A DNA stretch of 64,000 nt from positions 1-64,000 of the forward strand of contig JBPCKT010000040.1 in assembly GCA_051004015.1 (NCBI GenBank). Direction: 5' to 3'. The stretch comes from SXOA01 sp051004015 (GTDB taxonomy: Bacteria; Planctomycetota; Planctomycetia; Pirellulales; Pirellulaceae). The notes below the pieces were generated by a model that saw only the letters and a program-made list of their open reading frames with translations, was not told the DNA's origin and did not search any database. Position numbers and translations under genes: made by a program. Every line of letters begins with the position of its first letter. Position 1 is the stretch's first letter. Below, piece by piece: positions 49,080-57,723 of the stretch.

Positions 49080-50267
49080 TTACTTCTTTTCCAGCCACCA
49101 GATTTGCCCGAACGAATCGGTCAGGTAGACCTCGCCGGAGTCGTCCTGCCCGATGGCGATGTAGGGCATGGTGGATTCGGTTTGCAGGCTTCGGTTAGCG
49201 ATCGTCTTGCCGGACTTGGCGTCGTATTGGAGAGCCCAGACTTTGCCTGAGACATAGTCGGCATAAATGTAGTGCCCTTCCAGTTCCGGCACCCGCTTGC
49301 CGTGATAAACTTCACCGCCGGTGATGGATTTTCCCACATCATGCTTGTACTCCCAGATCGGCTCGATCAGGTCTTTCCGCGGCTCCGAGCCCATGGGGCC
49401 GAATTTGTGAAAACCCTCGCGGAGGTTCCAGCCGTAGTTGCCACCCTTCACGATAATGTCGATCTCCTCCCAGATGTCCTGACCGACGTCCGCGCACCAC
49501 AGCGTGCCGTCCTTTTTGTCGAACGAAATGCACCAGGGATTCCGGAGGCCGGAGGCCCAGATTTCAGGCAACGCGCCTGCCTTGGCGGCCTTTCCGACGA
49601 ACGGATTGTCCTTCGGAATGGCGTACGCTTTTCCCTGCTCGTGATGATCGACATCAATCCGCAGAATCTTGCCCAGCAATGTGCTCATCTTCTGGCCATT
49701 GCCGTGGGGGTCATTGGCCGCTCCGCCGTCGCCCATGCCGATGTAAAGAAAACCATCCGGGCCAAAGACGATGCTGCCGCCGTTGTGGTTCCAGTACGGC
49801 TGCTTGATGCGGAGCAGCTCTTCCTCGGAGGCGGGGTCGGCCTGGTCGGGATGGTTCTTGTTCACGCGGAAGCGGGCAATGACCGACAGTTGGGGCTCCA
49901 CAGTGGAGGTGTAGTAGACAAAGAACTGGCCGTTTTCCTTGAATTTGGGATGAAAGGCGAGGCCGAGGAATCCCTCTTCGTTCTCCTTTTCCTTGTAAAC
50001 GACGCGGTCGCTAATGTCGAGGAAGGTTTTGGCCTCGCTCACTTTCTGGTCGTTGGAAAAGACGTTAATCTTCCCTTGTTGCGTCACCACAAACAGCCGG
50101 TTCGTGCCGTCCTGCGCGGTCGTGAACACGGTCGGTCGAGTAATTTTGAGGTTGGGGAAGGCCCGCACGACCTTCACGGGGGCAGGGGATTCGTCCACTT
50201 TTTGGGCAAAGAGCGGAGTGGTCAGAAAAGCAATGGAAATGGTCAGAGGTGTCAATCGCGCGAGCAT
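49080..50267 (-). CDS. PQQ-dependent sugar dehydrogenase-like beta-propeller protein
   Basis: The 395-residue exported protein (signal MLARLTPLTISIAFLTTPLF) follows the glucose/sorbosone dehydrogenase pattern: NRLFVVTQQGKINVF, EEGFLGLAFHPKF (~98-110), YWNHNGGSIVFGPDGFLYIG (His and Asp residues of the PQQ site), GLRNPWCISFDKKDGTLWCA, DVGQDIWEEIDII, and GGEVYHGKRVPELEGHYIYA. It oxidises sugars with PQQ in the periplasm; whether this member keeps PQQ and its substrate is not shown by sequence. Confidence 0.9.
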   Translation of the reverse strand: MLARLTPLTISIAFLTTPLFAQKVDESPAPVKVVRAFPNLKITRPTVFTTAQDGTNRLFVVTQQGKINVFSNDQKVSEAKTFLDISDRVVYKEKENEEGFLGLAFHPKFKENGQFFVYYTSTVEPQLSVIARFRVNKNHPDQADPASEEELLRIKQPYWNHNGGSIVFGPDGFLYIGMGDGGAANDPHGNGQKMSTLLGKILRIDVDHHEQGKAYAIPKDNPFVGKAAKAGALPEIWASGLRNPWCISFDKKDGTLWCADVGQDIWEEIDIIVKGGNYGWNLREGFHKFGPMGSEPRKDLIEPIWEYKHDVGKSITGGEVYHGKRVPELEGHYIYADYVSGKVWALQYDAKSGKTIANRSLQTESTMPYIAIGQDDSGEVYLTDSFGQIWWLEKK

Positions 50268-50334
50268 GAGTGCCTTTTTTTTCGTGAGTGGTGTGATAGA
50301 ATGATGGGGACAGAATCATTGTTTTATCCGCGGC

Positions 50335-50988
50335 TCATTTCTTCTCCGCTTTCTCCGCTTTCTTCGCCGTCTTGGCCTGCTGCGGATCAGTGGCCGGCGT
50401 CTCGACTTTTCCGATGGTGATGACGACCTTTTTGGCATTCACCGAGCCGTCCTTGGTTTCGTAGCCCTCAGCTTCGATGAGGGAGCCAGGGGGAGCGAGG
50501 GAGTAGTCCTTGCTGTCAACTTCAATTGCCAGTTCCTTGGCCAACTTCGCCGTGATGCGCTTCTTGCCAACCATCAGCGTCAGCGTGCCGTCCTTCACCA
50601 GTTTTACGGTGGCAGTCACAATCGCCGGCTCGTCCTTGGATTCCTGGATGATGCCCACTTCGTAGCCGTCGTTGGGCGAGTAGACGGTGATGCTGGCTAC
50701 CTCCTCTTCAATGGCGTTCATTTTCAGCCGCCCTTCAATCCGGACCAGCATTCCCAGCTTGAGATCGGTGAGAGCCAGCTTGCCTTGCACCGTGATGGCG
50801 ATTTCCCGATCCGGCAAGACGTTGAACGTCCGCAATTTGCTCGTCGCATCCGTCAGCATGATCTTGCCGGGAGCAATTGCCGTTATTTTCCCGTTGGCCT
50901 TCACCTTTTTGGGGAAGTCGGCATTCGTCTGCGGTAGCAGGCAAGTCAGGCTCGCCAGGACCATCAGCATGGCTGTCGTCGCGCGCAT
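50335..50988 (-). CDS. secreted hypothetical protein with repeated beta units, 217 aa
   Basis: From ATG 50988 there is a signal peptide (MLMVLASLTCLLPQTNA). The mature protein has two OB/beta-barrel-like units: ANGKITAIAPGKIMLTDATS with VLPDREIAITVQGKLAL, and AIVTATVKLVKDGTLTLMVG with ITAKLAKELAIEVDSKD. Each looks like a DUF5666-type unit of matrix or surface proteins. The tail is Lys/Ala-rich (QQAKTAKKAEKAEKK). Function unknown. Confidence 0.72.
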   Translation of the reverse strand: MRATTAMLMVLASLTCLLPQTNADFPKKVKANGKITAIAPGKIMLTDATSKLRTFNVLPDREIAITVQGKLALTDLKLGMLVRIEGRLKMNAIEEEVASITVYSPNDGYEVGIIQESKDEPAIVTATVKLVKDGTLTLMVGKKRITAKLAKELAIEVDSKDYSLAPPGSLIEAEGYETKDGSVNAKKVVITIGKVETPATDPQQAKTAKKAEKAEKK

Positions 50989-51076
50989 GGGATTACTCCA
51001 CCTACAGTTTTCGGTGTCAACGTGGAAATGGGCGGAAACCAAACTGTAATCCACCCATCGCTGTCTTGCCACCAAC

Positions 51077-51472
51077 CTAAGCCCCCGGCGACCGGTGGAA
51101 ATGGACGTGCTTCCATGTGCCCCCAATTTTCTGCCAGATTCGCGTTTCTTCCATCCGCCCCGTCTGCGGCGCGCCGCTGGGATCGAGCGACTGCGTCAGC
51201 CGCACGTAGCTGATGACCGCCCCCTCGCCGCCGAGCAGCCGCACGTGGGGCTGGGCCATGCTGACGTTCTTGGCCGGCTTTTGCGGCGAACCGGGAAGCT
51301 CGAAATAGTACTTATGAAAGGCCATTCCCGCCACCACTTGCCCGCGGGCCTCCGGCTCGAAGCAGGTGATGGAAGGTTCGCAAAAGGCTTCATAGGTCTT
51401 CCAGTCGCCGCCGACGATGGCTTCGAGCAGCTTCTGATTAAGGGCGAGGAGTTCCAGGACGAGCTCGTTCAT
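51077..51472 (-). CDS. DUF4440/SnoaL-like (CaMKII association-type) protein
   Basis: At 131 residues it has the NTF2-like cone fold: helix LVLELLALNQKLLEAIVGGD, WKTYEAFCEPSITCFEPEAR, then strands ending with the signature AVISYVRLTQSLD and TRIWQKIGGTWKHVHFHRSP. This ending is typical of the calcium/calmodulin-dependent kinase II association domain family in bacteria, where the role is unknown. It begins 3 bp after folA on the same strand, so it belongs to the thyA-folA operon. Confidence 0.85.
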   Translation of the reverse strand: MNELVLELLALNQKLLEAIVGGDWKTYEAFCEPSITCFEPEARGQVVAGMAFHKYYFELPGSPQKPAKNVSMAQPHVRLLGGEGAVISYVRLTQSLDPSGAPQTGRMEETRIWQKIGGTWKHVHFHRSPGA

Positions 51473-51475
51473 GGT

Positions 51476-52012
51476 TCATTTCTTGGGCGAGGCCGTGATT
51501 CGGTCGTAAATGCAAAAGTGGTGGGGAAACTCGTTCTTAGTATCCGCCGCATGGTCCGTTTCCTCAACCTGTCGCCATTCGTTCCAGTCGTGGCTGGGAA
51601 AAAACGTGTCTCCTTCGACTTCGGCCTCGACGTGGGTGACATAGAGGCGGTCGGCACGCGGCAGTGCCAACGCGTAGATTTGGGCTCCGCCGATCACGAA
51701 GACTTCGGAGTCGGAAGCGGCAAGTTTGATGGCTCGCACAAGCGAGCTCTGAATAATAATACCTTCGCCCGCCATTTGGCCTAGCGCCAACTTATCCTTG
51801 AGTACCAACCCTTCATTATGAGTGATGACAATTGAGGTTCTTCCCGGAAGCGCTCGACCAATCGACTCGAACGTCTTCCTTCCCATGATTAGATGATGTC
51901 CCATTGTCAGCGCCTTGAACCGCTTCAAATCCGCCGACAACCGCCAGGGCAGAGTGCCGCCGCGGCCGATGACGCGATTGCGGTCCATGGCGACAATGAT
52001 GGACAGCCTCAT
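51476..52012 (-). CDS. folA: dihydrofolate reductase
   Basis: The 178-residue protein has the DHFR motifs LSIIVAMDRNRVIGRGGTLP, WRLSADLKRFKALTMGHHLI, MGRKTFESIGRALPGRTSIV, VFVIGGAQIYALALPRADRL and the D-T-F-F-P element. It reduces dihydrofolate with NADPH, restoring the cofactor that thyA consumes. The start overlaps the thyA stop by 4 bp (52009-52012), so the pair is translationally coupled. Confidence 0.96.
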   Translation of the reverse strand: MRLSIIVAMDRNRVIGRGGTLPWRLSADLKRFKALTMGHHLIMGRKTFESIGRALPGRTSIVITHNEGLVLKDKLALGQMAGEGIIIQSSLVRAIKLAASDSEVFVIGGAQIYALALPRADRLYVTHVEAEVEGDTFFPSHDWNEWRQVEETDHAADTKNEFPHHFCIYDRITASPKK

Positions 52013-52803
52013 ACCGCCACCGGCGCTTTAATGTGCGGGTGCGGGTCGTAATTCTCCAGCGTGAAGTCTTCGAATTGGAAATCGAACAGCGATTTGATGT
52101 CCGGGTTGATCTTCATCGCTGGCAGCGGGCGGGGCTGGCGGCTGAGCTGGAGGCGGGTCTGATCGAGATGGTTGTTATAGAGATGGGCGTCGCCGAAGGT
52201 GTGGATGAACTCGCCCGGTTGCAAGCCCGTGACTTGTGCGACCATCAGCGTCAGCAGCGCATACGACGCGATGTTGAACGGCACCCCGAGGAACACGTCG
52301 GCGCTCCGCTGATACATCTGGCAGGAGAGCCGCCCCTGGGCGACGTAGAACTGAAAGAGCAAGTGGCACGGCGGCAGGGCCATCTGATCCACGTCCGCCA
52401 CGTTCCAGGCGCTCACGATCAACCGGCGGGAGTCGGGCGTTTTGCGGATCCGCTCCACGACACCCGCAATCTGATCAATTTGCCGCCCATCCGGCGCGAG
52501 CCAGCTTCGCCACTGTTTGCCGTAGACGGGGCCAAGCTCGCCGTGCTCGTCCGCCCACTCGTCCCAGATGGTCACGCCGTGTTCTTTGAGATACTGCGTG
52601 TTCGTTTCCCCCCGCAGAAACCAGAGCAGCTCGTGGATGATCGACCGCATGTGCAGCTTTTTCGTCGTCACCAGCGGAAAGCCGGCGGCGAGGTCAAATC
52701 GCATCTGGTAGCCAAAGACGCTCCTCGTGCCGGTGCCGGTGCGGTCGCTCTTTTCGACCCCGTGATCGAGGATGTGCTGGAGAAGGTCGAGATATTGACG
52801 CAT
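52009..52803 (-). CDS. thyA: thymidylate synthase
   Basis: At 264 residues it has the same length as the E. coli enzyme. The catalytic Cys is C146 in MALPPCHLLFQFY; RTGTGTRSVFGYQMRFDL, KLHMRSIIHELLWFLRGETN, and IWDEWADEHGELGPVYGKQW are exact family segments. It methylates dUMP with methylene-tetrahydrofolate. First gene of the thyA-folA-DUF4440 run. Confidence 0.97.
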   Translation of the reverse strand: MRQYLDLLQHILDHGVEKSDRTGTGTRSVFGYQMRFDLAAGFPLVTTKKLHMRSIIHELLWFLRGETNTQYLKEHGVTIWDEWADEHGELGPVYGKQWRSWLAPDGRQIDQIAGVVERIRKTPDSRRLIVSAWNVADVDQMALPPCHLLFQFYVAQGRLSCQMYQRSADVFLGVPFNIASYALLTLMVAQVTGLQPGEFIHTFGDAHLYNNHLDQTRLQLSRQPRPLPAMKINPDIKSLFDFQFEDFTLENYDPHPHIKAPVAV

Positions 52804-52842
52804 GAGTTTCTTGTAGCGGAGCCTCGTGGCGAGGACAAGGAC

Positions 52843-53940
52843 CTACGAAAACAGCCGTAACTGTCCCCCCGGCAACTTCGGCTGTGTGAACTGCGAGCAG
52901 TCGAGCGGAGTCCAGGGACCATCCAGTCCAAACTTCTTGGCGAAGAGCTCGAAGCTGGCCTCGATTCCATCCGCGTAGGCACCGCCCCCCCGCATCCGCT
53001 CTCCCCAATTCGCAACGTAGAGCTTGCCGCCTCGGACAGAGCGGACCAGCCCTTCCACTTTCTCGGCTTGCAGTGGGCGATGCGTCCGGAGCCAGTCCAG
53101 GAACATTGGCGATACCGCGTACGGCAGCCGAAGCATGACGTAGCCAGCTCCCTTCGCTCCGGCTTCCTTCACTGCTTGCATGATTTGCGGCAATTCATGG
53201 TCCGTCAGGCCGGGAATGAGGGGGGCGATCATCGCGCGAATGGGCACGCCGGCAGCGGAGAGCTCCCGGATGGCTCGCAGCTTGGCTTGCGGGGTGGCGG
53301 TGCGGGGTTCCATCGTACGGGCCAGTTCCGCATCCAGCGTGGTGATGCTCAGAGCTACCGCGACCAGGTTGCGCTGGGCCAGCGGCCCGAGAATATCGAG
53401 ATCGCGCATCAGGAGCGAGTTTTTGGTAATCAGCGTCACCGGCTGGCGGGCTTCGAGCATCACTTCCAGGATGCCGCGCGTCAGCTTGAATTTTCGCTCC
53501 GCCGGCTGGTAGCAATCGGTCACGCCGGAGATGGTGATGGACTCCGGCTCCCACTTGGAATGGTTCAGCTCCCGCCGCAGCAGCTCCACGGCGTCGTACT
53601 TCACCAGGATCTTGCTTTCAAAATCGAGCCCCGCGTTCATCCCCAGCGTTTCATGCGTCGGCCGGGCATAGCAGTACACGCACCCATGCTCGCAGCCGCG
53701 GTAGGGGTTAATGCTGTAGCGGAACGGCACGTCCGGGCTGTCGTTTTCGCGGATTAGGTTCTTGGAATTGTCCGGCAGGAAGACCGTGGCGACCTTCCGC
53801 TCCTCTGCCAGCAATTCATCATCCGCAGCGAGCTGCTCATAGTCCCTCGCCGAGTGCATCGCTTCAAAACGATTGGGGGGACTCGTGGTCGCACCGCGAC
53901 CCGTAAAGATCGCCTTCGGCTGTGGGAATTCCGACTTCAC
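52843..53940 (-). CDS. PA0069-type radical SAM protein (SplB-like)
   Basis: The 365-residue protein has the CxxxCxxC cluster CEHGCVYC (C83, C87, C90) in the context INPYRGCEHGCVYCYARPTH, which defines the SplB-like/PA0069 group. SGVTDCYQPAERKFKLTRGI, LITKNSLLMRDLDIL and GYVMLRLPYAVSPMFLDWLR are also group motifs. The natural reaction is unknown, although relatives include spore photoproduct lyase. No signal peptide. It lies 40 bp upstream of thyA in the same direction. Confidence 0.9.
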   Translation of the reverse strand: MKSEFPQPKAIFTGRGATTSPPNRFEAMHSARDYEQLAADDELLAEERKVATVFLPDNSKNLIRENDSPDVPFRYSINPYRGCEHGCVYCYARPTHETLGMNAGLDFESKILVKYDAVELLRRELNHSKWEPESITISGVTDCYQPAERKFKLTRGILEVMLEARQPVTLITKNSLLMRDLDILGPLAQRNLVAVALSITTLDAELARTMEPRTATPQAKLRAIRELSAAGVPIRAMIAPLIPGLTDHELPQIMQAVKEAGAKGAGYVMLRLPYAVSPMFLDWLRTHRPLQAEKVEGLVRSVRGGKLYVANWGERMRGGGAYADGIEASFELFAKKFGLDGPWTPLDCSQFTQPKLPGGQLRLFS

Positions 53941-54000
53941 GCCTGTATTCTAGCCGATTGGAACAGGTGTACACAAGCGGGTTTCCGTGTGCGTCTCGGG

Positions 54001-54960
54001 CTAGTTTCGCGGCTTCGCGAGCGGTGCATCGACTTTGGCAAAGGCATCGAACTGAGCATTGATCACTTCCGCCGTCGGTAGCCCCCCATGCACCCACAGG
54101 CCATACCGCAAAGCCAGCGGCTTGTCTTTGTCGATGACGCGCGGCTCGGCAAAGGTTGTCGTCGCACCCATCCAGCCATCGTCCCGTACGTGGTAGGCAT
54201 TGGGGTGGTTGGGATTGGAAGGATGGTCCATCAGCGTGATGCCTTCGATGGCTCCCTTGGGCATGGGGCCGGAGTAGTCGACCCACTTCGCCGGCTTCCA
54301 GAAAACTTCCTTTTCGTTGACGCCGCCGGCTGAATTGCGAATGGTGCCGCCACCGTCATGCACGCCGATGGTTTTGGCCATGCGGACCGCCACCGGGCCA
54401 AAGGGGGTCTTTCCCAGCGTCACCGGTTTTTCGGACGTGAAGACCAGATCAATGACGAGCAGCCATTGCCCGTCCCCCTGCGGGCGGAAACGGAGGGTGC
54501 GGATTTCCTTGAGGAGCGACTTGCCGGTGTCGTCGTTCCAGGCGTTTTCAGCCTCGATGAGTGCCTCCTCATCGGTGTCTTCGTAGCGGACTTTCTTCTG
54601 CACGATCCGCCCCTTGCCGGTGTCGCCCCAAAAGGAAATGCCGTCCACGTCGTGGTGGGCAATCCAAACGGAGTTGTGATGGCTGTGCCCGACCGGATCG
54701 CGGGGGTGCCCCATGCGGGTCAGCGATTTGCCGCTCGGCCCGATGACCGGATAAAGAAATGGCCGCCGGTCCAGCGGGCTGAAGTGATAGCGGGCGATTT
54801 CCCGGCCATCGCGCTCGATGGAAGCCTGCTCGTGCGGCAGGGGCAGGACCTGCATGAGCGGGACGGGCTTGGCGGACGGCATATCGACTTGACCGTAAAT
54901 CGGTTGTGCCGCTGTGGCCAACAATAAGAAGAACAGAAAAGGCTGTAGACGGGTCATCAT
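54001..54960 (-). CDS. PmoA/DUF6807 family secreted protein
   Basis: From ATG 54960 this 319-residue protein has a signal peptide (QPFLFFLLLATAAQPIYGQ). The conserved segments RPFLYPVIGPSGKSLTRMGH, HPRDPVGHSHHNSVWIAHHD (His-rich), ISFWGDTGKG and PNHPNAYHVRDDGWMGATTT belong to the family named after methane oxygenase PmoA (PF14100), though it is not a methane monooxygenase subunit; homologues are common in planctomycetes and linked by context to sugar metabolism. Likely periplasmic. Confidence 0.87.
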   Translation of the reverse strand: MMTRLQPFLFFLLLATAAQPIYGQVDMPSAKPVPLMQVLPLPHEQASIERDGREIARYHFSPLDRRPFLYPVIGPSGKSLTRMGHPRDPVGHSHHNSVWIAHHDVDGISFWGDTGKGRIVQKKVRYEDTDEEALIEAENAWNDDTGKSLLKEIRTLRFRPQGDGQWLLVIDLVFTSEKPVTLGKTPFGPVAVRMAKTIGVHDGGGTIRNSAGGVNEKEVFWKPAKWVDYSGPMPKGAIEGITLMDHPSNPNHPNAYHVRDDGWMGATTTFAEPRVIDKDKPLALRYGLWVHGGLPTAEVINAQFDAFAKVDAPLAKPRN

Positions 54961-55090
54961 GCGGGGCTCCACGAGGGGTTGCACAATCAACACGCTACTT
55001 CTTCGCGCCCGATGTTGCAAACCGGAGAAGCTCGTCCGCCGGGTAAGTAATCCTGCCGTCGACTTTCGCCCAGTCGCTGAGATTCCAAAA

Positions 55091-55357
55091 TCAGCGCGAC
55101 TTTCGTTCCTTGATTTCTTGCGGACTCAGGTAATGGGCAGGAGAGATGTCTTGATGCGGTGCTGCCGGAGCGTTCGGGGAAGCAGCAGCGGGGGGATCAC
55201 TAGCGGGGAAGGAAGCTTCAGCCGCCACGTCGATCTTGTCTTTCGTGGTGGGAGAAAGCGTGGGCTTGCCAGTGGCGGTTTTGCCAACGGGCCGAGCTTT
55301 CGGCGGTTTTTCTGTCGCGGCGGCGGGGGATTGAGGTTTGGCGGATGAGCGGGCCAT
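55091..55357 (-). CDS. small protein with SFPASDPPA motif, 88 aa
   Basis: From ATG 55357 the protein opens with a Lys/Pro/Ala-rich disordered stretch (MARSSAKPQSPAAATEKPPK) and contains DKIDVAAEASFPASDPPAAA at about residues 42-61. The core A.E.SFPASDPPA is shared by a widespread group of small bacterial proteins of unknown function. The tail ends in HYLSPQEIKERKSR. An ATG at 55495 would add 46 residues that do not resemble the family. Confidence 0.6.
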   Translation of the reverse strand: MARSSAKPQSPAAATEKPPKARPVGKTATGKPTLSPTTKDKIDVAAEASFPASDPPAAASPNAPAAPHQDISPAHYLSPQEIKERKSR

Positions 55358-55637
55358 TTCGGCTTTCTCCGGAGGCGGAAGGTGTTCCGGGGCAGTATTG
55401 AAGCAAACATCGGGCCGAATGTCGCGGCGAATCAAATCAGCGACATATGCAATCAAAGTGAGCACACACGAGGTGCCTTTGACGAAGTCTGGCATGGCGG
55501 TGTGCCATCAAGGAAATGTCACAAGTCGCGTATTTACAATGACTTGTGCTGTCCAGTGCAAATTGGGTGAAGGGGAGGCATTGTCGTTGCAACAACTATA
55601 ATTCAACCTATACTCCCGCTCCGAAAGGATTGTCGCA

Positions 55638-55736
55638 ATGTCCCCCACCCTCCTCATGCTTGCTGCCGGTTACGGAATGCTGATGCTCTCATACGCCTTC
55701 ATCGCCCGGCCGTACAAGATGCTTCATCCGTTCTAA
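55638..55736 (+). CDS. very small membrane peptide, 32 aa
   Basis: The frame from ATG 55638 encodes MSPTLLMLAAGYGMLMLSYA followed by FIARPYKMLHPF and TAA. It has one hydrophobic segment and a basic end, like single-pass small membrane proteins. AAAGGAT stands about 10 bases upstream as a ribosome site, and a double hairpin begins 7 bp after the stop. No homologue is known to me. Confidence 0.5.
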   Translation: MSPTLLMLAAGYGMLMLSYAFIARPYKMLHPF

Positions 55737-55742
55737 ATTGTG

Positions 55743-55790
55743 GTCCGCTCACTCCGTGAGCGGACATGCCGGCACACTGAGTGTGCCGGC
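55743..55790. terminator. two adjacent hairpins between convergent genes
   Basis: First stem GTCCGCTCAC/GTGAGCGGAC (55743-55752 with 55756-55765), second GCCGGCACAC/GTGTGCCGGC (55768-55777 with 55781-55790); both have 3-base loops and perfect 10-bp stems. They sit between the 32-aa gene and the glycosyltransferase stop. No T-tract, but strong enough for a bidirectional stop. Confidence 0.7.
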
Positions 55791-55795
55791 TACTA

Positions 55796-57406
55796 TTAGG
55801 ACACATTCAGGCCGCTGCGGCGTTTGGCCTGGCCCGCGGCGGGAGAAGCCTCCTGAGGCGGATCGACGCGAAGCGTGCCGCCAATTCCGCTGCCGCTTGC
55901 GGTTTCGCCCACAACCACCGGTGGAGTTTTTTCTCGGGCCAGATGTTCTTCCACGGCCGCTCGAATGTGGGGCAACTCGGGATTGGTTCCGTCAATCGCC
56001 TGCCAGACCTTCAGCACCACTTCCGCCGTCGCCGCATTTCCGGTTGCCAGGAGCGTGACGCACAGCCATCGCAGGCAGAATCGTTCGCGGCAGCCGCCAC
56101 GGTAGGCGGTTTCCAAGAAGGTCTTCGCGGCAATCCAGTTGGCAACGGTTGCGGCGCAGGCACCTTGGACGGCTGTCCGCCAGTTTTCTTTGCCGGGGAG
56201 ATCCGCGGAGAGTTTGCTGACCGCCAAGAGCGCCTCGTCCCGCCGGCCATGCTTGACGTGCAACTCCACGACCTGGCGACCGATGCGAAGTGACTCGGGA
56301 TAGGCGGCCCAGGCCTCGCTCAACAACGTGAGCGCCGCATCGTCGTTGCCGTCAAGCTGCAGCAAGGCGCTGCGGCAAACCGCGGCCACTTCGCGAATAT
56401 CCCGCAGGTGCCAGATTTCGGGCTCCACCTGGCCGTGGCGATAGGCGACTTCATACGACCGTGCCGCCAATTCACGCTGCCCGAGCGATTGCAGATAGCC
56501 GCCGAGAGCGCAGAGCAATTGAGCGTCGAGCGAGAATGTCTCCAGCGCTTCCATGCAGAGCGCGATTTGGGCCGTGCGATTTTGCGAGGGCGCAGCGGAT
56601 TGGGTTTGATTGTTCGCGGCCTTGGCCGGAATGCTTTCCAGGCAAGTCAGTAGTCCATAGTACGCTTCCAGCATCTCCGCCGAAGCCGGTTCCGCCAATT
56701 CCTTGGCCCGCTGATAGTGCCCCAGTGCCGACTCATGCCGGCCCAGGGTCTGGCAGGCTTCCCCCAGGCAGTTGAGCAGGACCGCGGTTTGGCCGCGCTC
56801 GACAATCTGCAAATCGGCCAGACGGATATTCTGCTCGGCCTTGGCGGCCTTTGCTTCCTGCTCGTGGTCGCGCTCGCCGCGGCGGAGAGTGAGCGGCAAG
56901 TGCTCCAGCTTCATCCCGAAGGCGAATAGCGAGCGGGTCAGGGACTCGCGGACGCGGCCGTGGAAAATCAGCCCTGGCCGGTTCGGATGCAACCGCACGC
57001 AGGCAATTTGCTCGCCGGCGACCAGCGGTTCCCGGCCGGGGAGGGCGACGCGCAACAAGTAAGCCGTCGCCAAATCGACCTGCTCATCCACAAACTCCCG
57101 CAGCAGCCGCCCTTCGTCGTGCTCCAGCCGTTCGCCGGCATCCAGCCACAGCACCCAGTCGCCGGAAACGTGCGTCAGGCAGGCATTGCGAGCAGCGGCG
57201 AAACTCTCGTCCCAAGGCCGGCGATAGAGCTTCGCCCCCAACCGCTCGGCAATCATCGGGGTCTCGTCAGTGGAGCCGGTGTCGAGCACCACGATTTCGT
57301 CCGCCAGGTTGCGAATGCAGACGAGCGTTTCCGCCAGTGCCTCGGCGGCATTGCGGGCAATGATGGCGATAGATAGACGGCGCTTTTGGCCGGATTGATC
57401 GGACAT
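55796..57406 (-). CDS. glycosyltransferase family 2 with C-terminal TPR-like region
   Basis: From ATG 57406 (AGGAGG ten bases upstream) the protein has 536 residues. The GT2 domain reads LSIAIIARNAAEALAETLVC, ADEIVVLDTGSTDETPMIAE, and WVLWLDAGERLEHDEGRLLR (the DxD-like acidic site). After residue 190 there are helical repeats of TPR type (LNCLGEACQTLGRHESALGH; LCALGGYLQSLGQRELAARS). The C-terminus is Pro/Ala-rich. It resembles SunS-like glycosyltransferases fused to TPRs. It would be cytoplasmic; the acceptor is unknown. Confidence 0.87.
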   Translation of the reverse strand: MSDQSGQKRRLSIAIIARNAAEALAETLVCIRNLADEIVVLDTGSTDETPMIAERLGAKLYRRPWDESFAAARNACLTHVSGDWVLWLDAGERLEHDEGRLLREFVDEQVDLATAYLLRVALPGREPLVAGEQIACVRLHPNRPGLIFHGRVRESLTRSLFAFGMKLEHLPLTLRRGERDHEQEAKAAKAEQNIRLADLQIVERGQTAVLLNCLGEACQTLGRHESALGHYQRAKELAEPASAEMLEAYYGLLTCLESIPAKAANNQTQSAAPSQNRTAQIALCMEALETFSLDAQLLCALGGYLQSLGQRELAARSYEVAYRHGQVEPEIWHLRDIREVAAVCRSALLQLDGNDDAALTLLSEAWAAYPESLRIGRQVVELHVKHGRRDEALLAVSKLSADLPGKENWRTAVQGACAATVANWIAAKTFLETAYRGGCRERFCLRWLCVTLLATGNAATAEVVLKVWQAIDGTNPELPHIRAAVEEHLAREKTPPVVVGETASGSGIGGTLRVDPPQEASPAAGQAKRRSGLNVS

Positions 57407-57723
57407 AATTCGCCCTCCTGGCGAAATCGAATGCAAACTGCGCGAAGTATCCGTGGCGCGGAAGTTTAGCTTTGGTGGGGAAATGGGGAAAGATGAAATT
57501 GGGGATGTCCGACTGCTAGCGGTTGGCGAGGAAGAAAGAGTAGATGGCAAAATCATGGATGGCAAAATGATAAGAAAAGAAAGACGAGCGGCGCAGCGAG
57601 GGTCGGCAGCTGCTTTCGGCAATCTTCTGGATTTATGATTTTGCCATTCGCCTTCGCTTTCGATTTCTCCCCGCCCGTGATAGCATGAAGTAAGTCGCAC
57701 TCGCCCCGTTTCGAGATCCTTCC
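57407..57723. other. gap with GGATGGCAAAATNATAAGA repeat
   Basis: No gene in 317 bp. Bases 57546-57575 match 25410-25439 (28 of 30), and an inverted copy TTATGATTTTGCCAT is at 57633-57647, so the gap holds a small inverted-repeat unit of the same kind as the phoH-like upstream region. Confidence 0.6.
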
